Assembly (NCBI RefSeq): GCF_963678635.1
Contig: NC_087065.1
Location: 45,944,381 to 46,008,380 of the forward strand
DNA: 64,000 nt
Source of the DNA: Symsagittifera roscoffensis
Taxonomy: Eukaryota > Xenacoelomorpha > Acoela > Convolutidae
Direction of reading: 5' to 3'
In this document: piece after piece, positions 11,710 to 24,306 of the stretch
Numbering within the stretch: the first letter of the stretch is position 1
Layout: each line of letters starts with the position of its first letter
The notes under the pieces: model-generated
What the model was told of the DNA's origin: nothing
Seen by the model: the letters and a program-made list of their open reading frames with translations, nothing else
Database searches by the model: none
Made by a program: the position numbers and the translations under genes

Positions 11710-12979
11710 CTAAAATCACATTCATCAAATATTTTGCAACTTTTTGTTCCGATCAAATAGTCTTAAAATTTCTGTTACTGTGAGTCTAGAAAGAGTGGGG
11801 CGAAACTACTATGGCTTCGAGTGGTTTTATTTTTTGGCAATTTTTGCAACCTCGCAAGAAGCATGTAGGCGCGGTCAATAGTGGTATCATATTAGAGAGT
11901 TCTTTTCCGCTCATCGTGATTATGATTCTAAAAAGAACATAAAGTGTCCAAATTAAGATATAAATTCGATTTTCTAAAAATGGACAAAATTTCATCTGAT
12001 TTTCAGACTGATGTTCACTGGCACTGTTTTATACTTGATTTAGCTATTTTTATCTTTTTGGAGCTTAATGTTACACCTCCAGTAATAACACAGAAAACGG
12101 TGTATAACTTGATGAAATGCAAAAAATAATTGTTTCTGCATGAATTTCCGTGCAACAAAAAAAACTCATTAGAAAATCAAGTGTTGTATCACAAGAAAAC
12201 CTTGTTGGCGTGATTTGATTTCCAAAATAACTCAAACATGCTATCTCAGTGTCAGGAAGAATTGGTCAAAAGAGGTACACTTTTTAAACCGAGAGAGTTG
12301 GAAACCGAGAGACTAATGATTAAAAGAGCGAGGTTGTTATCCTTCTCTGCTCTGATTTGATGTAACTTTAGCTATTTTCGACTGGTTATAGCACATTATT
12401 ATACAAATGAACCCCCTTTAACGGAAAACAAAAAACAATGAAAAGCAAAATTTTGAAAGAATATTTCAAAGCAATAGCAATAAGTGATGACCAATTTTTT
12501 GTTTTTATAATTTTGTAACTGCCAGAAAAAAATACAGCCAGTATATTTCTATTAAACTATCTTTGATAGCTTAAACATTCGAAAATTTGACAGAACCCGG
12601 ATTAGTCTTCCAGTGGATTTAAGCATAGTTCAAGTAGCGCAACTGCAGACTCTAAAAAATCATAACATTACTATGCAAGTGAAATTTTAGCTTTGATCAG
12701 AGACAAATGCAGAAAATTAACAGCAATGACGTTCCAGTTCTGATTCAGTACTGTACCTGCGCTTTTTTCGGATACTTCTCATTTGCAAAGTTTAGAGATA
12801 ATTTTTTTCTTAACCAATTACGCAAAACTAGATTCCAGAGTTGAACCCTTTAACTATCGCTATCCCAAATTATACTTGTTTTCTCTACCATATCTGCTAT
12901 GCTCATGGAATATTGAATACAATTTTTTCAAAATTAAGAAGTGTATAACTGTATCATAGAGGTATATTCGAAAAAAGTC

Positions 12980-13837
12980 AACAAGACTGCTCGTATCGGG
13001 GCGAAGCCCTGAATGTTCCACTGCCTGAATGTTGCATTAAAAAATTGATGAATTTGTCAGTTAAAAAAAACTCATTTTTTCAAATTCCCCATACGCCATT
13101 TTAAGTACAAAATGATACACTTCGCTCCTAGTAGCAATCATGAAAAATAGCCTGCTTCCAGGGGCGGATTTAGAAGGGGCGGGGGAAGACGCTCTTTACC
13201 TCAAGGATTCGACCCCCTGCCAAACTATAGGGTCCCACTTTTATACTTTGTTAAGATATCCATTTTTGATGAGTGACACTAAAAATTTTAAAGGCACCTT
13301 TTGCGCCAATGTATACTAACTTTGAGGGGAGAGAGCGCCCCAAAAACTGCAATTTTTAGGTCAAAATTTTCCAAAAAGTGACTAAAACGCCTCAAAATTT
13401 TGCTTAGGGCGCAGAAATTTTGGCCAAAACAGGGTCTTTCTAGTGCTTTGTAAGAGCTCGGAAAAACAATTTGTTCGACCTAAAAAAATGAAGGTCGACA
13501 CTTTTATCGAAATTTTTTTGAAAATCCGCCCGCTTCGAGAAAACCCTAGATCCACCACTGCCTGCTTCAACCAAGTTGAAACTGTTTCCACGAGCGATTA
13601 AATTTCCATTAACGCCTTAACAGCGCGAAAGTTATTGCGCGTTTATTATCCCAATCTAGCCTTATTGGCAATCTTTAAACTCTCGTAATTAAACGAAAAA
13701 TGATGACAGGTAAAATAACTTTTCAAGTTTGAGCTCAGGACAACAATAACTCCTTGTTAAGAAATCAAAATTTGTCTGAAGGAAAAAAACGTCCCCAAGC
13801 ACAAATACTCCGTCTTTTTCTTCGAAAGTCGGAACAA
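12980..13837 (-). repeat. HINE-like repeat interrupted by a hAT-type MITE
   Basis: Reverse-strand copy. Plus-strand reading starts AACAAGACTGCTCG near 12980 and ends AAAGTCGGAACAA near 13837. It is split by the MITE at 13159-13560, so this copy is older than the MITE insertion. Confidence 0.7.
13159..13560. mobile_element. hAT-type MITE with 8-bp target duplication
   Basis: A 402-bp non-coding element with short imperfect inverted termini (CAGGGGCGGATTTAG at left; CTAGATCCACCACTG at right). It is flanked by the exact 8-bp duplication CCTGCTTC (13151-13158 and 13561-13568). An 8-bp duplication is the hallmark of hAT transposition. It inserted into an HINE-like repeat within the C2-gene intron. 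Confidence 0.9.
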
Positions 13838-14596
13838 TATTTGTAAGTGCCGTCTCTGTTTTTACCTTGAATCAATGACGTTTTGTTTTCAATCCAATAA
13901 TAAGAAATTAGTAAAGTTTGAATCTATGAACAAAGATGAATCAGAGTTGTCAATGTTTGATCTGTACCACAGCTCTGTATTTTGAAATATTGCTAGTAAG
14001 GTAACGGAACTAACTATTAAATCTTCCACGTCAGTCTGGAAGTGAAATTAAGTTAAAACTATTGTTACGAACATTCTCGTAAACTGAGAAAAAAACTAAG
14101 GCGTAGGTATCGTAGGTACTATTGAAAAGGTGCTGTATTAAAACACTTCAGCGCCAAAACCTTTATATTATGCTAAAACTGCAAGATAGGTTCTTTTTTC
14201 GTTTTAAAGTTTTGGGACAGCACCCTTTAAAACATGACCATCATAAGAAAATCTTAGGTCCACCTCTGCTTTGAGTCGAGCGATGATTTAGGTCTGAAAG
14301 TTTTCGCAGTGTCGAGAAAAATTGGTGCAACCTTTTCAATTTTTGAGACTGAACTACATAAAATTTGACGGGACTCCCATTTTACTCCACTTCTAGTTCT
14401 ACGTCAGTAAGCTCTTACCATCTCTCTTTTTTACAGTTTCTTAAATCATATTCAGTTTTTGCTTTATTTTTTAGTTCTCTAAATCGTCGTTTTGGGAACA
14501 TTTGGACCTACTTGCGCAGCAACTGGCTATCTTTGCGTTAGATGTGGATAATTTTTTTTAGTTCTTCCGCTAACAGAACAAATTGAAGATTCTCAC

Positions 14597-15119
14597 CAAT
14601 GGGATCGTCCGGTGACATTCTATCATAGTCCATGACAGTCAATCGAAGCACAGATCCAAACATCCTCTGATAGTCTAGACTCCTAAAGTAAAACTCCTCC
14701 TCCCACTTAGGATTGAGAGTTTTGAACCTTACTGAACTTTTGTGCCTCCTTTTCTTGTCTGGAATCAGTTTCATTATTACATAAGGGTCACTAAAGCCAC
14801 TTGAGTCCATGGGTAGAAGGTTTTTAGCACAGAACAGATATATTCTCAAGTACTGAAAAGAATCGTTGTAGTACAGCGAGAAGTTTATTTCACCGCAATA
14901 GTCTTTCGGTTTTGACATTTTGTTCATAAAGTCTGAAAATGAATTGAGAAACGAGTCGTTTTCCGACTGGCCTGTCGTACACACCGACAGTTGAGCGACA
15001 TCGCCATTCGGGGTGTCTACTTTGGAGGAACTCTTGGGAAGATTATTGTTGGCCGAAGCTTTCTGCGGTTCTAGACAGTTACTGTAATTTGAATTGCGTC
15101 GAGCTAGTATTGGCGTTGA
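14597..15119 (-). CDS. Synaptotagmin/Doc2/rabphilin-like gene, exon 2 (C2A domain)
   Basis: A 523-bp exon. Minus-strand acceptor TTTTTAG|TCAACG, donor CCCATTG|GTGAGA; it enters in phase 0 and leaves in phase 1. The first ~70 codons are a polar, Ser/Asn-rich linker. The remainder is most of a C2 domain: strands GEINFSLYY and YLRIYLFCAKNL, calcium loop 1 with MDSSGFSDPYV, the basic strand KKRRHKSSVRFKTLNPKW, and calcium loop 3 with DYDRMSPDD. The five loop aspartates expected in calcium-binding C2 domains all appear present. This fits a calcium- and phospholipid-binding exocytosis protein. I cannot choose between synaptotagmin, Doc2 and rabphilin without the missing C2B domain. Confidence 0.85.
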
Positions 15120-15414
15120 CTAAAAACAACAAGGATCTAATCATTTATCCCCAATGAAATGGATCAACACAAGCTATACATACTTAAACAATATTAATAT
15201 TCTTGATGAAGATGCAAGCAATTAGTGTAACTATTGTTCATCTCCGTCCTTTATAACAACTTCAGTTTAAATTGCAAAACTTTTCGCAAGGATCACATTT
15301 TTTAATTTCCCCTTTGTTTCCAGTTAGCGGCATCTAATTTTGGCAGAAAAAACCTGAATTTTTCTAAAATGTGCTTGCAAAACATTCTACTATGCCAAAA
15401 AAGGTGCTTTTTTG

Positions 15415-15575
15415 GGATCTTGTTAACTATGCCCCCCCTTTTTGCTAGGGGGGAGGGGGGAGATAGTTAACAAGGTATAAAACTCGTATACGCTCAACTG
15501 TTCAATTAATTCTTTACAGGGGGAAGGGGGATTCGTTACAAGGTCATAGTGGGTTAGAAATAGTTAACAAGATCC
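15415..15575. mobile_element. Small foldback/MITE-like element
   Basis: A perfect 16-bp inverted repeat, GGATCTTGTTAACTAT (15415-15430) and its complement (15560-15575), bounds 161 bp. Inside are C- and G-rich stretches and a further TAGTTAACAAGG copy. A related sequence lies at about 62463-62520. Target duplication not resolved. It sits in intron 1 of the C2-domain gene. Confidence 0.6.
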
Positions 15576-16589
15576 TTTTTTTTGTTCAAATTGTCAGTTT
15601 AGGGTTTCGACGCAACTCGAAAAATTAAATTGCCAAACAAAAGAAAAAAAATTGGTCAGGTTTAAAACCGGTTTCTTTTGGTCAATTTTTTTGCTCTTTG
15701 GAAAGTCTTAGCAAAAAACGTTGCTGTTTTTGCTCAATAATCCATCTCAAATAAGCAGTCAAACCTCTCTAAATCAACACTTTGGAGCGATTATCAAATT
15801 TTATGCAGATTTCGACGGAATAATTGAGCATATTTTCTGGTCGTGTTTTTTTTCAGGATCTAAAATGTAATTGCTTTCTTATTCTTTGTTGTTTTTTGAG
15901 CAAAATGTGACATAAAAGCCATCCAGTGCGACTAAAGCAATTTGAAATTTGAAAAAGCCCTTTCAGTGGAGTCCCATCGTGAAATATAATGATGTCTTTC
16001 AGTTTTCTCTGAAAAGAAAACAAATAATTTTAATCCAACTAACACCTGTCATGTGGTTCTCATAAATTGGCAAGGGCTTTTGAGTCCTTCACACTACACG
16101 TCACCCGAAGGCTCTTTTCAAATGGATTTCACTAAAAGCGTGAGAAAGGAAATAAGCCATTGGGTTCAATTAAGGTGCATGGAGTTCAATTAAACGAAAA
16201 AAAAAGAACTAAAAAAGAGAAATTAAACAACAGACAGTTGCGTCAGCTAAAGTTTTTTTCACTTTTTTTTTGTTTTAACAAATAGACTGGAGAAAAAGCT
16301 TGAAGTCGAAACTGTATGTATCATTTAATAAAAATGCTTGTTGCTTTTAAATTAAAAAACCCTCAAGTCTTACTCAATCGAAGTGAGTGTGAATGAACTT
16401 TTAATTCCACAAAGAATAGATTGACAAAAATGAAGAAGGGTATCCATTCTAGCATTTTGTACTAAAGTAAAGCAATATTATTCTTTTCAGCACACGGATT
16501 GCATTAATTTGAGTGCTCTTTAATCTAAATGTTGCCCAAAAGTGTTTGAAACAAGTTTCCAATAAAGGTAAAAAATTTCATCGGGATCT

Positions 16590-16866
16590 TAAAATCAGCG
16601 CTTCAACCTGATACGAGCAGTCTTGTTCTTCCGACCATTGAAAATGGGGAGAAACATTGTCTTCGGGTGTGTTGTAAGTTTTTTCTTTTTTTTTGGTTCC
16701 CGCAAAAAATTGGGTATCACAAATCACAATAGGAATGGGTCAAGAGATTTATCATATTTAGCCATTTAGCAGTGATTCGAACGACATTAAATTTTTTTTA
16801 AAAGTTGTCCCAGGATCGAGAAAAATATTTTTAAAGTTTTTTTAAATTTTAGTCTGAGCAGTCTTG
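16590..16866 (+). repeat. HINE-like repeat: 3' remnant joined to a second partial copy
   Basis: A 3' end (CCTGATACGAGCAGTCTTG) is followed at once by a 5' end (TTCTTCCGACC...) of a second, degenerate copy that ends GAGCAGTCTTG near 16866. This is another head-to-tail join. Confidence 0.5.
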
Positions 16867-18289
16867 CAATAGCTGAAAAAACGCGTTTTCGTAGTTATCT
16901 CATCACACCGCGCCACTGCGCACAAAAAAAAACGACGCTAACTTGACAGAAACGAAAGACTGTTTTTTTAGAATGTGGTCGGAGTATCATGTGCTTCTTG
17001 AAAAATGACAGGTTATCCTTGTTTTCTTAATTTTTATTTTATAATTTTTGTAATTTTAGGGGCCAAATTTTTTACATTTAATGCGGTAACATATTATTGT
17101 CTTATAACTTGGTGTAGGGTTCAGAAAGATGTTTACAAAAAAAAACTAGAAATCAGAAAATATCTCAGGATTTTTTTGAATGGTTATTCAGTAAATTCAT
17201 GTGGCAAACAGTTTAATTTGCATACGAATTTCTTTTTTGGTTCATTGTGACAGTGGATAAATTTTAAATTGATTATGAGAAAACTTTGAGCAAAGTAATA
17301 AAAACTAATTTATCGAAAAAACTTTTGAAGGAAACTTGTTTATAAAAAATCGTTATCTTGTAACATTCCTTGAGCCTGTTTTTGTAAGATGTCAGAGGAT
17401 TATCATGAAAAATCTGAGAGGTGATTTCGGGATAGCACAGATCTATTACATTACACAAACTCACTAGGCCTAGAAAGTTAAAATCAGCATACTTTTTTAA
17501 AAACAGTATTAAATTATCTCCGCCTCTTAAAACGATATAACAATTATATGTTTTCAATTTTTTAAATTTTCAGGGGTGTTAAGTGAAAGTCTTGTAACAA
17601 ATTTACTATAAAATGTGCTTTGTCTGGTCACTTTTTTTTCAAATTGGCGGCTTTCCTCGATTGATTAAATAATCTATTTGCCAACTACGCGTCAAAAGAA
17701 CCTTGAAAATTTAGCTCAGATCATTTACAATAAATTGGTAGTGCGTAAAAAATAAAAGCTGCAAATAATTTTGAACAAAAAAGGACAAAAAACAGCTTAG
17801 AAAATTTATCGCACTCATGAAAACGCAACAAAACTAGGTATCAATTTTTACCTTTGTACCATGGTATCAATTTTATTTCTTGTTTCGAGCTTGATAGAAA
17901 AGTAAATATCACTTTACAGCGCTTTCAATTCAAAAGACTGTTTAGAGCAAAAAGAATATAAAAAAGTCACCCAAAAACAAAAGATAGATCACAAGGACTT
18001 TACTTTATTCCTCCGGGATATATGAAATTTAGGATCCATTTTTGTTTGAAAATGAAAGTCATGCTTAGTTTGCTCTCGACAATAACACTTTTCGTTATAT
18101 GAGAGCGCAACTCACTTTTAATGTAGCAAAGGAGCTCAAACTTACTTAAAAGTGAAAATGAAAGATCAAATTGAAATCAGGTGCCAGCCGGCATCATCAT
18201 AAGCGTTCGCTTGAATCCTCCCCGTTAGATATATCCCCTGTTTCTTGGCCCTTGGTGGTTTGGTGGTGTAACAAAAACAATCTACTTAC

Positions 18290-18529
18290 TCCTGATTTCT
18301 TGGAAGGTGATGTGTCACTTGCTCGTCTAATGAGCTTCGAGGGTCCCAGTTTGATTGGGTGAGGGTGGGGCACCAGGTCTTGGGACCCTTCGTAGCCCGT
18401 GTCATTGTCACCCCCAAACTCTAGGGGGTCGTGACTGTGAGGAAAGCAGCAGGTAAAAACATCCCACACGTTAGTACGGCGCCCGGGACGCATCAGCCTA
18501 TTGTGCTTACTTTGAAGCGACAACGCCAT
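18290..18529 (-). CDS. Synaptotagmin/Doc2/rabphilin-like gene, probable first coding exon
   Basis: Exactly 80 codons from ATG at 18529 to the donor GGA|GTAAGT, leaving phase 0, which fits the phase-0 acceptor of the exon ending at 15119. The start context has a purine at -3 and G at +4. The peptide is polar and basic, begins MALSLQSKHNRLMRPGRR, and has a Cys pair in VFTCCFP that might be lipidated. It has no transmembrane segment and no FYVE-type zinc finger, which argues against a classical synaptotagmin or full-length rabphilin N-terminus. The stretch is clearly GC-richer than its surroundings. Assignment to the C2-domain gene rests on phase, strand and proximity, not on homology. Confidence 0.6.
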
Positions 18530-21521
18530 TTCAACGAGAGAGAAAACAACTACAAGTCCAATCTATGAATTATTTGAAGGTAGATAGAAAAGTCGATATG
18601 GCTAATCAGTGTGCAGAAACTAAAACAGTAGTGAGCTGCTTCAGTGAAAATAAAAACAAGCGTCAAAGAAATTCAAAGTTCTTGTTCCTTCTGGCAAAAG
18701 GTTTGAAACCAATTGAGATAAAAGCCAGGTAAAGCGGTAGAGACGATAAAAACAGTTGTTGGTTTGATAACCTCAAATGAATCAAGCTGAAAAAATTGAC
18801 CAAATTAAGTCTTAAATGTCAATTTTTGGTATTTATAGTAAATCACAAAGCTGTTGAAAACTTTTTCTTTTATCATCACGCCGTCAGCTTCAACTCTTTA
18901 TTTTTTCTCAAAATAGTAACAATAGTTTTTTTTGAAAAATTGAGAATTGAGCTGGTCGGTTTTTAAGGGGAGGGTATTGAGGCTTCAGTTCTTAATGAAT
19001 CCATTTTTTTATTTTTGAAGAAAAGTAGAACAGGAAAAAATTTCGCTGTTTCTAACAGAAGGAAATAAGAGTCAGAAACAATAATTGGCGTTTAATTTCG
19101 TATTTGGAGTTCAAATGATGAAAATGGAAACGGAAATGTAATGAAAAAAATCGAGCTAAATTTTCGAGCATTGATACAATCGCTATCAGATGATTTATTT
19201 GCTGAAAGGTTGTCAAATTATTGAATTGCAGTTATTACGCTTCGATAAAAATCAAACATACCATTTGCTTGTCCCAAAAATCAGGCTACGAATTTTGATA
19301 TGTCACCAACAAAGTCTCATATAAGCGTTGTAAATTTGTCGATATAATCAGAGATAATGTGAATTATCGTTGAATTATCATTTGACGAAGGTAATAAACT
19401 GATGGAATGTAATTCGTTCCGTGTCATCCGTGTCAACTGGTATGGTAAAACTAAACATGTTGAATGGCAGTTATCAACATTTATCTCTTTTTCGACCTCG
19501 TAGCTTGCCATTTTTTATTTGTTTTTATGTGTCTGTTTCCGTAAAGAATAGATTTTGCAATGAGTGGCGAACAACTTATTTTTATTTTTAGATTACTTAT
19601 CAACACTATTACTAGGCAAACCGAGGAATTATCAACCTATGGTCCAGTTATGATTAGAAAAAGTGTTATTGTTTTATTTCACCCATTTGAAAAAAATCTG
19701 CAGCTTTTCCTTATAATCGATATACTCCTACTTCATAGCTAACGTGAATCTGCTAATGAAAAACTGAAAGAGCGGCACTGCAGCATCGATTTTGCCTCAG
19801 TGAAGCTTTCAACTTCATCCTGCAAAAATAGAAAAAAGCTTCTGTGTCAATTTTCAGTTTTGAAGGTATTTGAAAGGAAAACAACAACTTACCGATCAAT
19901 TACCAAAACGAGACTAAAAAGAAATGAAAAAAGTTCTGATTGAGACTCGGAGTTAAAAAGCAATGTAGTTGATCACTTGTTAAGAAATACGATAGTAGAA
20001 AATGTCTTTTAAAAGAGAAAAAATAGACAGCATTTGAACAAATACTTTCTGTGGGCAACCTGAGAAATTGAAGCAACTAAATGTCTAAATAATACCATTT
20101 CCCAATGCAATGTTTATATTACCTCTTTTCCCATCCAAATGACTCCTTCCCCTTTCAACGCAATGACAAAAGAGAATATTCGAGTTGTTGGAAAAACGAA
20201 AAAATGCAAGAAGGGGAAAGTTGCGGATATATTTATGATGTTATTAATGTGTGATTAGGACGGATTGTGTATTCAGTGGTGCTACTTTTTCATATATTAC
20301 CTATTTATTTTTGCACAGTAGAAAATTTGATACATCAACAACAATTTTCAACCAAATATAAAAGTAATTTTTTAAAAATGATCTAAAAGCATATACGTTA
20401 AAAGTATTTTGTAATTAAGCGAATGGATGGAAAAAAATTGAATACTAAATGTTGAGTTGACGAGGAAATTGTCACAGAATGTAAAATTTGATGATGGCAC
20501 GGACAAAAAATATCGATACGCTCATTGTTCAGCCAGAAAAAGAAAATAAAGCAGCGAACTATTCAGTTGGAAATAAACAATCCGTTGCTTGAATATCCAC
20601 CTTTCTTTGATCCAGAAACGTCCACTGCTCTCATTATATGGATGGAAGCCTCGCTCATCCTAATACAATGGCCCGTGAATCATTAAATGGAACGAGGTTC
20701 AAGAGAATTTATACCATCCTCAAGATTGCTTTTGTTTTCCAAATTTAGATTTTATTTTTCAAGATTGCTTTTTAGATTTAATTTTTCAAAGAAGAACATT
20801 TTACAAGAGCGGTCAGTGGCTCAAAAAAACTTTCAAAAAGCGACTCATACTTTGTATCAGGTTCAATAAAATCCAAAAACAACTTTCGGAGGCGAAAATG
20901 AGCGTTAATTTAAGATTAAGAAACCAGCAGTTGCTGATACCTTTGACTTTTTGCTGTTAGAATTGGCATTGATAATTGCTAATGGCCCTGAGAATTGGCG
21001 CTAGTAAAAATGGCAATAATTTCAAAAAAATTGTAGTTTATTGACATTGGACTTACTTTTTTTACATTGCATCCCGAATCACGCTGGAAAAAATTGCAGC
21101 TAGTTTTTTTTCTAATATAGTTTTGTGCATTATTTATTTTTTCTGTAATGTATTGATGGATTTGTTTTACAAGAAATATAGAAATCTGATTTAACTATGA
21201 TAGCCTGTTTTTTAAATTCATGCTCTTTCTAGCGTCAAAAGTTCGTTCATATAGAATTTGAATACCCAGCTGGTGTACGAGAAGCACAGATTGCATCAAC
21301 TACAAAACCTGCAAAAAAACAAGAAAATATCAACAAATTTGAATTTTTTAACACTTTGTTTATGATGCTGTAAGCGTAACACAAGTTATTATCGCGCTAA
21401 CAAAATTGTTTCAATCTGAAATATGGCAAGCTAATTGTTGATATCACGACTTAATTTTTAAAACTAAATGAAATTTCAAAGTCGGAGCAGTCAAGGCGTA
21501 GCAATGATATACCAGCACCTA
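18530..21521. other. Intergenic sequence upstream of the C2-domain gene
   Basis: This presumably contains the promoter and 5' UTR of the minus-strand gene starting at 18529. No TATA box or coding exon could be assigned with confidence. Confidence 0.4.
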
Positions 21522-22013
21522 TTGTTCGGACTTTCAAAGAAAGCGAGTAGCTTTTATGCTTGGGGTTGATTTTTCTATTCAGTCATTGTTCAGTTTTTCA
21601 ATTTACGTTTTTGACGGAAATTTTGTCTGTGATTTGAAAAAAAAACAATGATGCCTGGTGCTCATATGTCAAAAAGGTTTACCAGTGATTATTTTTGTAT
21701 TTTTATGGAGGTTTGACAATTATTAAGTTGGCCAATATGAAATAATTAACGCGCGATGTTTTGTATTCTTACACCACGCGTAAGCGGCAGACTAAATCTC
21801 TTCAAATTGATATGTGGTAATCATTTTGTTTTATTGTTAAAATACGATACGCTAAATACGTCCTTTTGTACTTTTCCATGTGGACAATAAAGTTGAAAAA
21901 AAAAGTGAAAAATAAAAACTTTTTTTTCTTTCAGGATTATTTTCAATCAAAATCGTTTTAATGGGCCTCTAAGTGTAATTCGACCATTCGCCCTTATATA
22001 GAATCAAACTTTT
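21522..22013 (+). repeat. HINE-like repeat, first of a head-to-tail pair
   Basis: A diverged full-length copy starting TTGTTCGGACTTTC. Its degenerate 3' end meets the next copy at about 22013. Confidence 0.6.
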
Positions 22014-22447
22014 GTTTCCGACTTCCGAAGAAAGTCACGGACTATTTGTGCTCGCGCTTGTGTTTTTCTGCAGACAGAGTTCGAGTTTTCTTAACCAGCC
22101 ATTTTTGACGGAATTTTTTAAATATCAGTCGAAACTATTGTTGTCTTCAGCCTAAACTTAAAAATATATATATTTTACCTGTGATTATTTTGTGTAAAAA
22201 TATGGGGGTTCAACGATTGCCAACTTGGCGAAATTGGGACAATTAAAGCTTGAACTTTTTCCAAATGAGCTAGGCTATTTGTGATGATTGATACGTTAAT
22301 AGGAGCAAACTCTATCACTTTGATTTAATTTGGCTTGTGTGGGGTTGATACAAAATCTTAAGAAATTTTTTTAGGCGAACACTGCTCCATAGACCTAAAA
22401 ATGCAGTCGGGATATTCAGGTTTTTGCCCGGATACGATAAATCTTGT
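22013..22447 (+). repeat. HINE-like repeat, second of a head-to-tail pair
   Basis: Starts TTTCCGACTTCCGAAGAAAGTCACGG and ends GCAGTCGGGATATTCAGG...GATACGATAAATCTTGTT. Together with the previous copy it shows the family's tendency to lie in tandem. Confidence 0.65.
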
Positions 22448-24229
22448 TCTATTTGGTGTTCAGTTTCGCAAACTACTTAAACGCAAAATTAATTAATTTT
22501 CACAATAATTGGTTGGAAAAATTATTTACGAGGTATATAAAATTCACTGAACTGTTTGAAGTAGCAAACAGCTTCTATGGAATAAATCTATTGCTAACGT
22601 TCCTGAAACAAATCACCTTTAGCTCGATGCTCTTACCAAACGTACCTAAGAGCAGCAGAGCAGAGTTAAGCCGAGCAAGTGTTCGCTACTTACCAATGTC
22701 TTATGGATGTGATGTTTGTTTGCTAGCTTTGCTGAACAATAAATTTCAATGAATTTCCTAGACTTGAGAGCATTTTTTATCACTTGATTTTTTTTCAATG
22801 TGATTTTTTCTGTTTAAACTGACTTCATGCGTTGCAAAATGAAAGAAGATGGAAAAAGAAAAATCTAAAATGAGAGAATTTATATTAATATGAGAGAATT
22901 TTTTCTTCGGAATGAAAGAGATATCATTTGGGACAGATCGAGCCGGACGTTCTTTCCCTCAGAAATTGGACAAATTCACCGCCCAATCGGTACCGTGTTT
23001 GGTTCAATTTTACAACATCCATTTTACTCAAGTAGACCTTAATTTTTTGTATAGGAGCTTTCGGCATCAAAACAGTCTAGAAAAGGGGGAGGAGCGCACA
23101 CCAAAAAAGGCACGACGTTGTCAAGAACATCCAAGAAAAGCCAAAAAATGCTTTCTTCCTTTTTCGTTGAAATTTGCCCTTCAATACAAAACATTTTGTT
23201 AAAATCTGTTCTTTTTAGTGTTCTAATTGATATTTTTAAAGTCCCCCTTGAGAAATATTTTACTTCTGCTTCTGTATACGACCAAATGTTTTTAACTTGA
23301 GAATCTATCCAGGCAAAGCTATAATCTTACCTTTCTTGGCTATTTTGGAGTAATTAGGCCTGTTTAAAATTCAGCTGATGTGACTATAGAAATTTAGATT
23401 TAGAGCTGCAATGAAACAAATAATTTATTCCGAGCGAAAGGGGGTATTTTTTTGATAAGAATGGTAATTTTATTCGGCATTGTTTTTCCTAACGTTTAGT
23501 AGATTGTTTTAAAATCAAACGATTGGTCGTAAATTAAAAACAATAAAATGCAAAGTAAACGCTTTCAGTCCCACTTTTAGGGACGAAAAAGTTCATGAGT
23601 ACAGCTTGCTTTTATTTAAGCATCTTAAGTTGAAAATGGAAAATGCTGCTTATTTTGTAAGAGCTTTGATTGATCTTCTATATACCTGATTCTGTTTCGA
23701 GCGCTTTTAAAGGGATCGCTTTGGGGAGCTGGGGAAATTAATGGAAATAAGAAATATAATGAGGCCACTGCCTGCTGCGTTTTATCTCGGCTAGCTTCGA
23801 TTTCCCTGGAAAATGAATAAAAACCTTTAGCAGGTATATTTTGATTTTCAAAAAATCAAAGGATTCAGCTGAAAAAACTACCAGAAACAATAATTACAAT
23901 TTTTAAAAACCCAGGTGAAACAAAAGTTTTCAAATAAAATGAATGCAATTAATAACTTGAAGCCTAATGAACTTTTCAAATCAACTAAATGTAAACAGGT
24001 TCAATTTGCACTCAAATAAAAAATATAGTCAAAAGTGAAAAAAACGTCTATGGTTGATAGGGTATTCGACTTCATTCAGACGCATCCTAGAGGAAGAAAA
24101 AATAGACAGTGCCCTGGGGACAAGAACCAGATAGTAGCTGTAACACTTCATATCATATACTCACTTTCTTACGCGGCAAAAAAAAATTCTGGGAAAATGA
24201 ATTTTGAAATACAACAGAGCCGAATAGAA
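22448..24229. other. AT-rich sequence with no recognised feature
   Basis: Open frames of about 100 codons (for example 22444-22752, 22912-23202) have no recognisable domain and a low-complexity character. I do not call them genes. Confidence 0.4.
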
Positions 24230-24306
24230 ACAAGGATAAACGGTTACTGTAGAAGTAGCGCAGATTTTTCTGACGATATTCTTCATATTCTTTTGTTTTC
24301 AAATTA

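Larger units (their letters stand above)
11710..14596 (-). other. Intron 2 of the C2-domain gene
   Basis: About 2.9 kb between exons, rich in repeats. It contains an HINE-like copy (12980-13837) interrupted by a hAT-type MITE (13159-13560). About 14200-14280 ends in a hAT-MITE-like CTTAGGTCCACCTCTG. No coding exon was recognised inside it. Confidence 0.6.
15120..18289 (-). other. Intron 1 of the C2-domain gene
   Basis: A 3.2-kb intron bounded by the donor GGA|GTAAGT and the acceptor TTTTTAG. It contains the foldback element at 15415-15575, HINE-like remnants at 16590-16866 and a reverse dispersed-repeat fragment at about 16880-17030. No further exon seen. Confidence 0.65.

Noticed and set aside
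18171-18362. Plus-strand ORF opposite the first C2-gene exon
   Set aside because: It is the antisense shadow of the minus-strand exon at 18290-18529, which has a good donor and matching phase.
22444-23202. Two plus-strand ORFs of about 100 codons
   Set aside because: No domain, splice context or conserved copy. The first partly overlaps the end of a HINE-like repeat.
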